This document shows positions 22,819 through 31,649 of a stretch of 64,000 nucleotides of DNA, one piece after another; the stretch's first letter is position 1, and the number at the start of each line of letters is the position of its first letter. The stretch comes from Chloroflexota bacterium (GTDB lineage: Bacteria; Chloroflexota; Dehalococcoidia; Lucifugimonadales; JACPQL01), in contig JACPQL010000023.1 of assembly GCA_016190445.1 (NCBI GenBank), positions 1 through 64,000 on the forward strand. Reading direction: 5' to 3'. The translations under genes and the position numbers were made by a program. A model generated the notes under the pieces. That model made no database searches, was not told the DNA's origin, and saw only the letters and a list, made by a program, of their open reading frames with translations.

Positions 22819-22967
22819 AGGTAACGTAAAGCGGCGTCCTCCACGAACAGCGACCAGTGTTGCCTGCTTTACGAACGCAGTAGCAGCATAGCTAGCACAC
22901 GCAAAACAGAGTAGCATAGCTGCCCACAAGGTCATCGCCCGCCTCCTGACTGCGCCACGGGCAATTC

Positions 22968-22976
22968 TGGTATAGT
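22968..22976 (+). promoter_or_regulatory. Extended -10 promoter of the creatininase-family gene
   Basis: TGGTATAGT (22968-22976) is an extended -10 with no strong -35 at the normal distance. It lies about 65 bases before the ATG at 23043. The rest of 22819-22967 shows no gene. Confidence 0.45.
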
Positions 22977-23042
22977 TTCCGCAGCCCCTGCAACGGCCAG
23001 CCTTCCACCAGCGGGCTGCAAAGCCCAGCAAAGGAGGGTGTC

Positions 23043-23888
23043 ATGGATGAACTGAGCCTGCTGGACATCCCCTGGGTGGACGCCCAGCGACTACTGGAGG
23101 AAGCCCACGGGGTGGTGCTGATGGCCATAGGCGCTACTGAGGGCCACGGCCACCACTGCCCTCTCGGCACCGATGCCCTTATAGCTGACGCCGTGGTGAA
23201 AAGGGCTGCCAGGAAGGCACGGGTCCCCTACGCACCCTCGATACCCGTGGGTGTTTCTCCCCAGCACCTTGAGGGCAGGCCCGGCACCTTGACAGTGCGG
23301 GAGCACGTGTACGTCGAGTTCCTGCGAGACCTCTGTCGCAGCCTCATCCACCACGGATGGACCAAGCTCGTCGTGGTGAACAACCACGAGGGGAACACCC
23401 CTGCCATCTGGGCGCTCATGCGTAGAGTCAAGTATGAGACCGGGGCCCTCTTCGTAGGGGTAGACTTGGCGGGCCTCATGAGAACCATGCTCGATGACAT
23501 CGTCGAGAACCCTCCAGGGGAACTCCCTCAGTGGCACGCCAGCGAGGTGGAGACCGCCAATATCCTGGCCATTGACAGCGCCATGGCCAGAATGGAGCGA
23601 GCCCAGATGGAGTTGCCCCACACCCCCCAGGCGGTGGCCGACTCTCCCAAGTTCGTCCAGGACAGCGGGTTCTCCAAGACCATCAAGTTCGCAGGCTACA
23701 GCGTGCTCTTGCCCCAGGAGAACGCCGACTATAGCCACACCGGCACCGTGGGAAATCCCCTGCGCGCTACGGCAGAAAAAGGCGGAAGGATACTCGAGAG
23801 ATTTTCCGACTATGTCGCCGACCTGGCATGCGAGCTGAAGAAGGTGCAGGTGCAGGTCAGGGCAAGAGAGTTTGTTGACCGGATGTGA
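23043..23888 (+). CDS. Creatinine amidohydrolase-family protein
   Basis: A 281-residue creatininase-fold metal-dependent amidohydrolase. It has MAIGATEGHGHHCPLGTDALIAD near residues 26-48 (family form G-x-x-E-x-H-G-x-H-L-P-x-x-T-D, split here), VVVNNHEGNTPA near 115 (usually NGHGGN), and WHASEVETANILAID near 162 (HAGExETS in relatives). The metal ligands Glu, Asp, His and Glu appear kept. Family members hydrolyse cyclic amides or formamides; substrate unknown. AAAGGAGG precedes the ATG. A 2-hydroxyacid dehydrogenase gene follows after about 30 bases and may share the pathway. Confidence 0.85.
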   Translation: MDELSLLDIPWVDAQRLLEEAHGVVLMAIGATEGHGHHCPLGTDALIADAVVKRAARKARVPYAPSIPVGVSPQHLEGRPGTLTVREHVYVEFLRDLCRSLIHHGWTKLVVVNNHEGNTPAIWALMRRVKYETGALFVGVDLAGLMRTMLDDIVENPPGELPQWHASEVETANILAIDSAMARMERAQMELPHTPQAVADSPKFVQDSGFSKTIKFAGYSVLLPQENADYSHTGTVGNPLRATAEKGGRILERFSDYVADLACELKKVQVQVRAREFVDRM

Positions 23889-23918
23889 TCCTCAGGCAGC
23901 ATGCCGCGGAGGTGTCTT

Positions 23919-24905
23919 GTGGTGAGAGTTGCAGTCCTGGATGACTACCAGGGGGTGGCCCTGGAGATGGCCGACTGGAGTGTCCTGCCCAGGGATACCC
24001 GCGTTCAGGTCTTCAGGGACCACTTGGCCAGTGCGGATGCAGTGGCAGAACGACTCAGGGGTTTTGACGTGGTGGCAGCCATGAGGGAGCGGACGCCCTT
24101 CGACCGCGGGCTCTTGGGGCATCTGCCGGATCTCCGGCTCCTGGTCACCACTGCAATGGCCAACGCTTCCATTGACCTTGATGCGGCCACAGAGATGGGA
24201 GTCCTGGTATGCGGGACGCGCGGATTGGGCTACCCCACGGCGGAGTTGACCTGGGGCCTTGTCCTGGCACTCCTGCGCCACATCCCACAGGAGGATGCAG
24301 CCACCCGCCAGGGACACTGGCAAACGACGGTGGGCATCGGGCTACAGGGCAAGGTGCTGGGCGTCATGGGTCTGGGAAGGCTGGGCTCTCAGGTGGCCTC
24401 CATCGGTGCTGCCTTCGGAATGTCGGTCATCGCCTGGAGCCAGAACTTGACAGCAGAAAGGACGGCCAAGTTCGGCGTCACCCTGGTGGCCAAGGACGAG
24501 CTGTTCGCTCGCTCGGACATCCTGTCCATCCACCTGCGGCTCAGCGACCGGACCACGGGTTTGGTCGGCGCCCGCGAACTGGGCCTGATGAAGCCCACGG
24601 CCTACCTGATCAACACCTCCCGGGGCCCCATCGTGGACGAAGCTGCCCTCATCCAGGCGCTGCAAGCCCGTGCCATTGCCGGGGCCGGACTGGACGTTTT
24701 CGACGAGGAGCCGCTGCCACCGGACCACGCCTTCAAGCGCCTGGACAACACTGTCCTGACGCCCCATCTGGGCTACGTGACCAGGGAGGGTTACGAGGTA
24801 TTCTACGGGGACACCGTCGAAGACATCGCCGCCTACTTGCGGGGTCAGCCCATCAGGGTGCTCAATCCGAGTGTAGCTCAGAGAGTCCGTGGCCGTTCCC
24901 GTTAG
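23919..24905 (+). CDS. D-2-hydroxyacid dehydrogenase family protein
   Basis: About 328 residues. The NAD-binding GVMGLGRLGSQVAS lies near residue 145, the catalytic Arg is in LINTSRGPIVDE near 232, and Glu then His follow in GLDVFDEEPLPPDH near 255 and LTPHLGYVTRE near 282. This is the SerA-like dehydrogenase layout with an intact Arg-Glu-His triad; substrate unknown. The GTG at 23919 follows GGAGGTG; ATG 23901 upstream and the next GTG are alternatives. Its stop overlaps the converging histidine kinase stop by two bases. Confidence 0.9.
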   Translation: MVRVAVLDDYQGVALEMADWSVLPRDTRVQVFRDHLASADAVAERLRGFDVVAAMRERTPFDRGLLGHLPDLRLLVTTAMANASIDLDAATEMGVLVCGTRGLGYPTAELTWGLVLALLRHIPQEDAATRQGHWQTTVGIGLQGKVLGVMGLGRLGSQVASIGAAFGMSVIAWSQNLTAERTAKFGVTLVAKDELFARSDILSIHLRLSDRTTGLVGARELGLMKPTAYLINTSRGPIVDEAALIQALQARAIAGAGLDVFDEEPLPPDHAFKRLDNTVLTPHLGYVTREGYEVFYGDTVEDIAAYLRGQPIRVLNPSVAQRVRGRSR

Positions 24906-26413
24906 AGGGTGTCTTCCTGCACCTGTACAGAAAGAGTAACTCTGGTGCCACGCCCGGGGGTAGACTGGATCTCCAACTGCCCGCCAAGGGACTCGGCGCG
25001 CTCCCGCATGCCGAGGAGCCCTAGCTGGCCGCCGGCGGCGAAGTCCCCCGGCCCGGAGGGGAGGACAAAGCCGACTCCGTTGTCCAGGATATCCAGGCTT
25101 ACCCTGTGTTTCGCGAAGGTAATAGTCGCAGCAAGCTGAGTGGCGCGGGCGTGACGCTCTACGTTTCGCAGCGCCTCCTGAGCGATGCGGAACACCCCCA
25201 GCTCCGTGTCCGGTGACAGCCGCCGCTCTCTTCCAACTATTTTGAGCTGGCTTTCGACGTTGGCCCTCTCTCCAAGGTCCGTCAGGAGTCTGCGGATGGA
25301 CGTGGTGAGGCCCAGGTCCTCCAGGGTTGGGGGGCGGAGGACCCTGGCAAAGTCTCGCAACCTTTGGACCACCTCCTCAGCAGACTTTCGGGCGCCTCGC
25401 AGCCCCTCCAGCACCGGACGGGGTACGGACTCGCTGGCACCCTCCGCCGTGTCCAGTCGGCGGCACAGCAGGACCAGCGCCTGGACAGTGTCGTCGTGCA
25501 GCTCCTGCGCGATCCGCTTGCGCTCCTCTTCCTGCGCTCGGAGCACGTGCGCGGCATAGGCACGCAGTCCAACCTGTCGCTGCCGCTCCAGGGTAACGTC
25601 CCTGAGGAGGACCTGGATAAAGGGCCTGCCACCACCATCGCCAATGGTGGTGACCGTCGGCTCCAGGTAGAGATCGGAGTTGCCTCCTGGCCTGAGAACA
25701 AAGTAGACCTCTTTTTCCCTGTTGCCTTGGGAGGGGCTGAGCAGCTTCTCCGCGCCTGAGGCGCCAACCAGTTCAGCCACTGCCCTGCCCCTGAGGTCCT
25801 CTGGAGTCGAGCCGAAGATAGCGCCCGCCGCCGGGTTCGAGTCCAGGACAAGGCCACCGTGGTCCAGAACAATCACCGGGACAGGGCTGGACTCGAAAAG
25901 GCCACGGTACTTCATCTCCGAAGACCGCAGGGCAACGGCAGCGAGTTCGGCGCGCCGGTGCGCACTCTTCTCCCGCTCGACTCGCTGTCCCACAAAGACG
26001 GCAAGGGCATCCACGATACCGATCTGAACAACTTCGGCCACGCCCTCCAGGCCCGGATGGAAGACGACGACGTTCGGTATGACAAGAAGCGTGCACCAGG
26101 CGGCAGTGGCGACAGAGCCTGTAAAGCCAAAGTTCAGAGCAGCGTACACCACGGGGATGAAGAACATAGAGACAGGTATGAAGGTAAGGCTGTGGAAGTG
26201 GCCTGGCACACTCTGAAGGAGATCGAGACTCTCGACGGCGAAGTGGACTATGCCCACAATCAACACCAGCGCTTGGACGGCCCAGAAGCGCCTGTCCATG
26301 AACTGCGGGCGGTATGGGTAAAGCAGGCGCCTAGCTCGTTCGAACCAGGCCAGGATGCCGGGAGCGAGACGGACTGGCGAGGTCTGCGTAGTACCCACGT
26401 CGGGCCGGCTCAT
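24902..26413 (-). CDS. NarL-type sensor histidine kinase with PAS domain
   Basis: About 503 residues. The N-terminus carries four hydrophobic segments (VQALVLIVGIVHFAV, FIPVSMFFIPVVYAALNFGF, VATAAWCTLLVIP, IGIVDALAVFVG), then a PAS domain (YRGLFESSPVPVIVLDHGG, NPAAGAIFG). A HisKA_3 box RIAQELHDDTVQALV gives the phosphorylatable His, and the ATPase domain has DNGVGFVLP and GQLGLLGMRERAESLGG. The ATG at 26413 overlaps the regulator stop (ATGA). No haem or Cys sensor motif is evident in the PAS. It diverges from module A and may control it. Confidence 0.9.
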   Translation of the reverse strand: MSRPDVGTTQTSPVRLAPGILAWFERARRLLYPYRPQFMDRRFWAVQALVLIVGIVHFAVESLDLLQSVPGHFHSLTFIPVSMFFIPVVYAALNFGFTGSVATAAWCTLLVIPNVVVFHPGLEGVAEVVQIGIVDALAVFVGQRVEREKSAHRRAELAAVALRSSEMKYRGLFESSPVPVIVLDHGGLVLDSNPAAGAIFGSTPEDLRGRAVAELVGASGAEKLLSPSQGNREKEVYFVLRPGGNSDLYLEPTVTTIGDGGGRPFIQVLLRDVTLERQRQVGLRAYAAHVLRAQEEERKRIAQELHDDTVQALVLLCRRLDTAEGASESVPRPVLEGLRGARKSAEEVVQRLRDFARVLRPPTLEDLGLTTSIRRLLTDLGERANVESQLKIVGRERRLSPDTELGVFRIAQEALRNVERHARATQLAATITFAKHRVSLDILDNGVGFVLPSGPGDFAAGGQLGLLGMRERAESLGGQLEIQSTPGRGTRVTLSVQVQEDTL

Positions 26414-27075
26414 ATTCGCTCCTCTTCCAGGCTGACCCACCGTCGGGAGAGGGCATACAGCACAGCTTCCGTGCGAGAGGAGACACCAAGCTTGGCAAGA
26501 ATGTTGTTGAAGTGTCCCTCCACGGTGCGAACGCTGATGCCCAGTGTTTCAGCGATGGCCTTGTTCCTGAGGCCCTTCGCCGCCAGCACCACAACCTCAC
26601 GCTCCCGAGAGGTGAGCTCCTCTGCCGGACCCTGTTCCACCGCTACGCGGCGGTGCCCCCAGAGCCGGGCCACCTTCACCGCAATAGCGGGGTGGAGGAC
26701 CGGCTCGCCCCTGTGGACGCTCCGGACCGCCTCTACCAGCTCATTCGCCCGGGCGGTCTTCAGCAAATACCCTGTGGCGCCAGCCTCCATCAGGGCCAGG
26801 ATGTAGTCGTCGTCGTCATAGGCGGTCAGCATCAGTGCTTTGGTCTTGGGGGACTGTTCCCCCATCCGGCGGACCACCTCGATCCCGCTGAGTTTGGGCA
26901 ACCGGATATCCAAAATGGCCACGTCCGGCTGGAGGCGCCCCACCAGCTCCAGGGCCTGCTCACCGTCACCGGCCTCCCCCACCACCTCCAGGTCTGGGTG
27001 TTGCTCCAGGATGCGGCGCGTACCTTCACGCACCAGCGCGTGGTCCTCCGCCAGTACAATCCGGATGGCCGGCAC
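26410..27075 (-). CDS. LuxR/NarL-type response regulator
   Basis: About 221 residues. The receiver domain has VLAEDHALVREG with the acidic pair, VAILDIRLPKLSG with the phospho-Asp near 53, MLTAYDDD with the Thr and LLKTARANE with the Lys. The C-terminal LuxR helix-turn-helix is LTSREREVVVLAAKGLRNKAIAE followed by SVRTVEGHFNNILAKLG. The GTG at 27075 follows GGAGGAG by three bases; TTG 27087 is an alternative. It is encoded just upstream of its kinase and divergent from the Fe-S/NrfD module A, about 240 bases away. Confidence 0.93.
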   Translation of the reverse strand: MPAIRIVLAEDHALVREGTRRILEQHPDLEVVGEAGDGEQALELVGRLQPDVAILDIRLPKLSGIEVVRRMGEQSPKTKALMLTAYDDDDYILALMEAGATGYLLKTARANELVEAVRSVHRGEPVLHPAIAVKVARLWGHRRVAVEQGPAEELTSREREVVVLAAKGLRNKAIAETLGISVRTVEGHFNNILAKLGVSSRTEAVLYALSRRWVSLEEERI

Positions 27076-27312
27076 TTTCTCCTCCAATCCTGCGCTTTCA
27101 TTCTAGCACTTCAGGACATCGTGGGAGCCGTGCAAGCACCCCTTGAACCAAGTGATGTCACCTTCCCGCAGGCAGGTGTTTCCACCCGCTTCCGATAGGC
27201 GCTTCCTCGGATGTCGGAATCTGTCGCGTCCCCCATACTGTGGGATGGAAGATTGGCCAGCAGGTGGTCTGATTCCATAGAAGCCTCTGGCTAGAAACGG
27301 GCTGTGGAGACG

Positions 27313-28239
27313 ATGGACAGACAAGAAAACTATCGCAAGTGGCAGGTGAGCCGTCGGCGACTGCTTAAGTTGGCGGGGGTGGCCGGGGTGGCCGCCGTGG
27401 CTGCACCTCTGTTGCCCACGCTGCTGACCAAAATTGGCGGCGCCTCTGCTGAAAGCGACGGCACTGGGAAGAAGGCGAGCAGGCGCCAGTGGGCCATGGT
27501 CATTGACCTGCGCAAGTGTGAGGGGTGTGTGACCAAGGACCAGGCGCCCCAGTGCATAGAGGGGTGCAACAAGGAGCACTTCGTCCCACAAGGGCAGGAG
27601 TGGATCCGGGTCTTTGAGATGGAGGGCGCAGGGGGCCACAGCTACTTCCTCCCACGCCCGTGCATGCAGTGCGAGAACCCGCCGTGCGTCAAAGTCTGCC
27701 CCGTGGGGGCCACCTACAGGACCCAGGAGGGCATAGTCCTCGTAAACCACGAGCGGTGCATCGGCTGCCGCATGTGCATGGCCGCCTGCCCATATGGGGT
27801 GCGGGTCTTCAACTGGGACCAGCCGGAGAACCCGCCAGGGGCCACCTTCGCTAGCTACAGCCCCGAGTTCCCTATTCCTCACCGGCGAGGCACGGTGGAG
27901 AAGTGCATGCTCTGCGCCCACCGGGTCAAAGACGGCAAGATTCCCGCCTGCGCCGAGGCCTGCCCCATGTACGCCATCTACCTGGGAGACCTGACCGAGG
28001 ACGTGGCCACCAATGGCAAGGAGGTGGTCAAACTCTCCCGCTTCCTGGCGGACACCAACGCCTTCCGCCTGAAGGAGGAGCTGGGGACCCGGCCCCGGGT
28101 GTGGTACATCCCGGGCCACGGCCAGGAGTCTGGCCACACGGTTGATGCGGAGCATCAGCCCATCAAGACGGCGCGCTCCTGGCAGGAGATGGAGGCCACG
28201 GATAAGAAGGCCTCCGCCGAAGATCATGGAGGGCACTAA
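27313..28239 (+). CDS. Tat-exported ferredoxin-like subunit, module A
   Basis: A 308-residue Fe-S protein. A twin-arginine signal SRRRLLKLAGVAG lies at residues 13-25. Sixteen cysteines form four cluster motifs: Cys 69, 72, 81, 85; 117, 120, 125, 129 (CMQCENPPCVKVC); 149, 152, 155, 159 (CIGCRMCMAAC); and 198, 201, 213, 217. This is the PsrB/DmsB/ActB-type arrangement for four [4Fe-4S] clusters. The signal sequence lies on the subunit itself, so it is exported alone or carries partners. It is coupled to the NrfD gene by a TAATG overlap. No molybdopterin subunit is encoded nearby. A paralogue lies at 35207-36148. Confidence 0.95.
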   Translation: MDRQENYRKWQVSRRRLLKLAGVAGVAAVAAPLLPTLLTKIGGASAESDGTGKKASRRQWAMVIDLRKCEGCVTKDQAPQCIEGCNKEHFVPQGQEWIRVFEMEGAGGHSYFLPRPCMQCENPPCVKVCPVGATYRTQEGIVLVNHERCIGCRMCMAACPYGVRVFNWDQPENPPGATFASYSPEFPIPHRRGTVEKCMLCAHRVKDGKIPACAEACPMYAIYLGDLTEDVATNGKEVVKLSRFLADTNAFRLKEELGTRPRVWYIPGHGQESGHTVDAEHQPIKTARSWQEMEATDKKASAEDHGGH

Positions 28240-29606
28240 TGGAACCTGGTGCTGAGCAAAGACTAGAGGAGGTGGCTCTCCGCCCCCTTACTCATACATC
28301 TCGTGGTTGGTACCTGTGGCTGGGCCTTCTGCTCCTTCTCACCGGCGGCGGCTTCTGGGCCTACTCCACCCAGCTCCAGAGAGGGCTGGCCGCCACCGGA
28401 ATGCGCGACACGGTGGTCTGGGGCCTCTATATCTCCAACTTTGTCTTTTTCAGCGGTGTCAGCATGGCGGGCACCTTTGTCTCCGCCATACTGCGCATCA
28501 CCGGCGCCGAGTGGCGTCGGCCTCTCACTCGCGTAGCGGAGCTCACCACCGTCTCTGCCCTGCTGATGACCGCCCTTATGCCGGCGGTGGACATGGGCCG
28601 CCCTGACCGCCTTCTCAACCTGCTCAAGTACGGGCGCCTGGAGTCGCCCCTGATCTGGGACATCCTTGTAATCCCCACGTACCTGACGGCCAGCGCCATC
28701 TACCTGTACCTGTTCCTGATACCGGACGCAGCGGTGCTGCGTGACCGCCTGAAGGGGAAGGCCTCCTGGCTCCGCCAGCGTCTCTACTCCATGGTGGCTG
28801 TTGGCTGGCATGGCCGGCCGGAGCAGCGGCGGCGGCTGGAGATCGGCGGCGGCGTCATGATGCTCCTGGTCATTCCCATCGGCGTGGCCACCCACTCGGT
28901 GGTCTCCTGGATCTTCGGCATGACCTATCGCGCCGGATGGAACAGCACCATCTTTGCCCCGTACTTCGCCGTCGGCGCCCTCTACTCCGGCATGGCCATG
29001 CTCATCACCATCATGATCGTCTTCCGCCGGGTGTACCACCTGGAGGAGTACTTCACGGAGAAGCACTTCCGCTATCTGAGCTACATGCTGGTGGCCTTCG
29101 GCGTCATCTACCTCTACTTCTCCATCGCCGAGTACCTGACCGTCTCCTACAAGCTGGAGGGCGGAGAAAAGCTCCTCCTCACCGAGCTCTTCTTTGGACG
29201 GTATAGCTATCTTGTATGGCCAGGCTTCCTGCTTGGGCAGATACTTCCCCTTCTGGTGGCCCTCCGGTGGGCGCGCGCCCTACCCATCCTCTTCACCCTC
29301 ACCATCCTGGTGAACGCGGGCATGTGGATCAAGCGGTACATCATCGTCGTGCCCACCCTGGCCAATCCGCTCATGCCCTACGAGTGGGGCGTGTACACCC
29401 CCACCTGGGTGGAATTGGCCATCACCGCGGCCTCCTTCGGGGGCTTTGCCCTGATCATCACACTCTTCGCCAAGCTCTTCCCCATCATCTCCGTTTGGGA
29501 GATGACCGAGGGCGCAGAGATAGCCGCTGCGAAGGAGGAGCCAGGGAGCGCGGCCGCACGGCCGGCAACGCTCGCAGCGCAGTCAGGAGGCCACGGCAAT
29601 GACTAG
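28239..29606 (+). CDS. NrfD/PsrC-like quinone-interacting membrane subunit, module A
   Basis: A 455-residue polytopic protein with about ten membrane helices of the NrfD/ActC type. Visible segments include GWYLWLGLLLLLTGGGFWAY, GMRDTVVWGLYISNFVFF, DMGRPDRLLNLLKYGR (the conserved loop), THSVVSWIFGMTYRAGWNST and NPLMPYEWGVYTPTWVELA. Such subunits anchor the exported Fe-S protein and exchange electrons with quinones. The C-terminal tail is hydrophilic and Ala/Glu-rich. It follows the Fe-S gene directly and overlaps the cupredoxin-like gene by eight bases. Confidence 0.93.
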   Translation: MEPGAEQRLEEVALRPLTHTSRGWYLWLGLLLLLTGGGFWAYSTQLQRGLAATGMRDTVVWGLYISNFVFFSGVSMAGTFVSAILRITGAEWRRPLTRVAELTTVSALLMTALMPAVDMGRPDRLLNLLKYGRLESPLIWDILVIPTYLTASAIYLYLFLIPDAAVLRDRLKGKASWLRQRLYSMVAVGWHGRPEQRRRLEIGGGVMMLLVIPIGVATHSVVSWIFGMTYRAGWNSTIFAPYFAVGALYSGMAMLITIMIVFRRVYHLEEYFTEKHFRYLSYMLVAFGVIYLYFSIAEYLTVSYKLEGGEKLLLTELFFGRYSYLVWPGFLLGQILPLLVALRWARALPILFTLTILVNAGMWIKRYIIVVPTLANPLMPYEWGVYTPTWVELAITAASFGGFALIITLFAKLFPIISVWEMTEGAEIAAAKEEPGSAAARPATLAAQSGGHGND

Positions 29607-30558
29607 ATTGTACCGCCAAGCAGTGAGGTGCCTCGCCGTCCTGGCGGCCCTGCTGCTGGCACTGGCGCCACTGGGCCTGGCCCACGGCCAGACCGAGCCG
29701 GTGAAGATCAGGGTGGAGGTCAACGACCGCGGCTTCCAGGGCACCCCCGGCGACTTCACCATCGAGGTGGAGCAGGGCCAGCTCGTGGAGCTCACCTTCG
29801 TCTGGGCCCACCAGGGCTACATCCACGACGAGCACATCATGGTCCTCAGCGGATACAACCTGGAGTGGGAGAAGATAAGCTCTGAGCAACGGGAGGCCAC
29901 TCTCCAGTTCATTGCCGACAAGGCTGGGACCTTCGACTTCAAGTGTGACCTCGACTGCGAGGTCCACGACTACCTCCAGAAAGGACACCTTAAGGTCGGC
30001 AAGGGTGGAGGCGGCGCTGCTGCCTTTACTCCCACCACACTCACCGTTACCCCCTCCTCCTGGGCAACAGCAGGGGATCCCATCACTCTGACGACCGTCC
30101 TCACAGACGACAAGGGCGCACCCGTCGCCAAGGCAGATGTGCGCTTCTTCCTGCGCACTGACTTTGCCGGGACCGAGGACGCCATGGAGATAGGCATCGT
30201 CAAGACCGACACCAACGGGGTGGCCTTCCTGGACTTCAGGCCCGTCCTTTCGGCCCAGCAGCAGACCATCATCGCTCGCTTCGACGGCAAGGGCATCTAC
30301 GGCGAGAGCGGGCAGAGTATAGAGGTCCAGCAGATTGGCGTGCCTGCTCCGGCCTACTCCATGGAGCCCGTGGGCCTCGGTCCCGCGAGCAAGTGGGCCC
30401 CTGCGGTGCAGGTCCAGGAGGCTGCCGCACCCGGCCTCGACCCTGTCCGCTATTGGGCCCAGGTGGCGCTGGCGATGATCATCCTCTCGGTCTGGGCCAC
30501 CTTTGGCTTCGTCCTGTACCAGGCACTGGGCGTGGCGCGTGTTCGCGCCAGGAGGTGA
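29599..30558 (+). CDS. Membrane-anchored cupredoxin/Ig-like protein, module A
   Basis: A 319-residue protein. A signal peptide (LAVLAALLLALAPLGLAHG) is followed by a cupredoxin-like domain at about 35-135, an Ig/Big_1-like domain at about 145-255 and a C-terminal membrane helix WAQVALAMIILSVWATFGFVLY. Potential copper ligands are His 71, 76 and 79 and the stretch FKCDLDCEVHDYLQKGH (Cys 116, Cys 120, His 123, His 130). CuA sites have C-x3-C-x3-H-x2-M; here it is C-x3-C-x2-H with no Met, so the site is atypical. The module B counterpart (37551-38123) lacks the cupredoxin domain. Likely an electron carrier facing outward. Confidence 0.8.
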   Translation: MTRLYRQAVRCLAVLAALLLALAPLGLAHGQTEPVKIRVEVNDRGFQGTPGDFTIEVEQGQLVELTFVWAHQGYIHDEHIMVLSGYNLEWEKISSEQREATLQFIADKAGTFDFKCDLDCEVHDYLQKGHLKVGKGGGGAAAFTPTTLTVTPSSWATAGDPITLTTVLTDDKGAPVAKADVRFFLRTDFAGTEDAMEIGIVKTDTNGVAFLDFRPVLSAQQQTIIARFDGKGIYGESGQSIEVQQIGVPAPAYSMEPVGLGPASKWAPAVQVQEAAAPGLDPVRYWAQVALAMIILSVWATFGFVLYQALGVARVRARR

Positions 30559-30629
30559 GTGCAAGCATGCGTTGAACGCAGTCCGGCTCCCACAGCCCTG
30601 CCCAAAAGAGATTCCATGAGGAGGTAAAC

Positions 30630-31502
30630 ATGGCCCACAAGAGAGATATCTGGAAGCTGGCCGCCTTTGGCCTGCTGGTTCTGGCCCTAGCGGTGGTGGT
30701 GGCCTGTGGCGGAGTCTCCCAGACGGAATTCGACGCTGCCAAGAAAGATGCTGCGGACCAGGCCCAGAAGGCAGCGGCCCTCCAGCAGCAGCTCTCCTCC
30801 AACATCCAGCAGCTCTCGCAGCTCCAGCAGCAGGTTGCCGCCAAGGAGGGGGATGTCAAGAAAGCCCAGGACCAGCTTGCTGCCAAGGAGAAGGAGCTTG
30901 ACGACCTTCAGAAGGCAGCAGGGAAGTTGGCAGGTGCCACTGTCCTTCAGTACTCGAAGATAGTGCCCACACCTACACCTCGGCCCACCCCCACGCCGCT
31001 CCCGGCGGGCGTCACGCCTCCACCTGCGGCCAAACCGGATGCTGCGTTCCTCAACGAGGTGCTCCCCTTCGCCATCTACGCGGAGACCCTCGGGACCACG
31101 AGCGTCAGCAAGTACGGGTACGCCGCCTACGGCTACAATGAGTTCTCTCTGTGTAATCCACAAGCGATATTCAATCGTGGCAGCAAGCTCGTCTGGCGAT
31201 TTGAGGTCATAGATACCTCCACAGGGAAGCGCATCACCAGCGAGGAGGGCGCCACAGTCAAGGTCAAGGTGCCAGGCATTGACGCCATGACGGCGCGGTA
31301 TTCCAAGCGGGCTGGCGTAGGGCCATGGACATGGGCTGTGGGCTGGGACATCCCCCCGGACTACCCCCTGGGTTCCCTGGACTGGTCCATCACCGTTGCC
31401 ACCAAGGATGGGCGCAATTATGAGTGGAGGCCGCCCTTCGTAAACAAGCCCGGGACAGAGACCTCCCGGCCGGAGGATAGCCGGGTCCAGATAGTCCCGT
31501 AA
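30630..31502 (+). CDS. Coiled-coil lipoprotein with conserved C-terminal domain, module A
   Basis: A 290-residue lipoprotein. The lipobox ALAVVVAC lies near residues 19-26. A Gln/Ala/Lys-rich heptad coiled coil spans about 30-100, a PTPTPRPTPTPLP linker lies near 112, and a C-terminal domain of about 150 residues carries RGSKLVWRFEVIDTSTGKR, GPWTWAVGW and DYPLGSLDWSI. The C-terminal domain is shared with the module B lipoprotein at 38968 and with no family I recognise. SD AGGAGG precedes the ATG. It probably sits on the outer face of the membrane beside the NrfD complex. Confidence 0.85.
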   Translation: MAHKRDIWKLAAFGLLVLALAVVVACGGVSQTEFDAAKKDAADQAQKAAALQQQLSSNIQQLSQLQQQVAAKEGDVKKAQDQLAAKEKELDDLQKAAGKLAGATVLQYSKIVPTPTPRPTPTPLPAGVTPPPAAKPDAAFLNEVLPFAIYAETLGTTSVSKYGYAAYGYNEFSLCNPQAIFNRGSKLVWRFEVIDTSTGKRITSEEGATVKVKVPGIDAMTARYSKRAGVGPWTWAVGWDIPPDYPLGSLDWSITVATKDGRNYEWRPPFVNKPGTETSRPEDSRVQIVP

Positions 31503-31516
31503 CGTCATATACCGAG

Positions 31517-31550
31517 CCCTGAGGGGGAGGAGAGCACCTCCCCCTCAGGG
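31517..31550 (+). terminator. Strong hairpin after the coiled-coil lipoprotein gene
   Basis: CCCTGAGGGGGAGG (31517-31530) pairs exactly with 31537-31550 around a six-base loop. There is no T run, so it may slow or protect transcripts rather than end them. Confidence 0.55.
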
Positions 31551-31649
31551 GGATAGAAGCCTTCGGCATTGGTAGACCCAGGCCAAGGCATAGACACTAG
31601 GTCACAGACTGTGGGCAATATACGGTCAGTAGAAAGGAAATGGTAATCC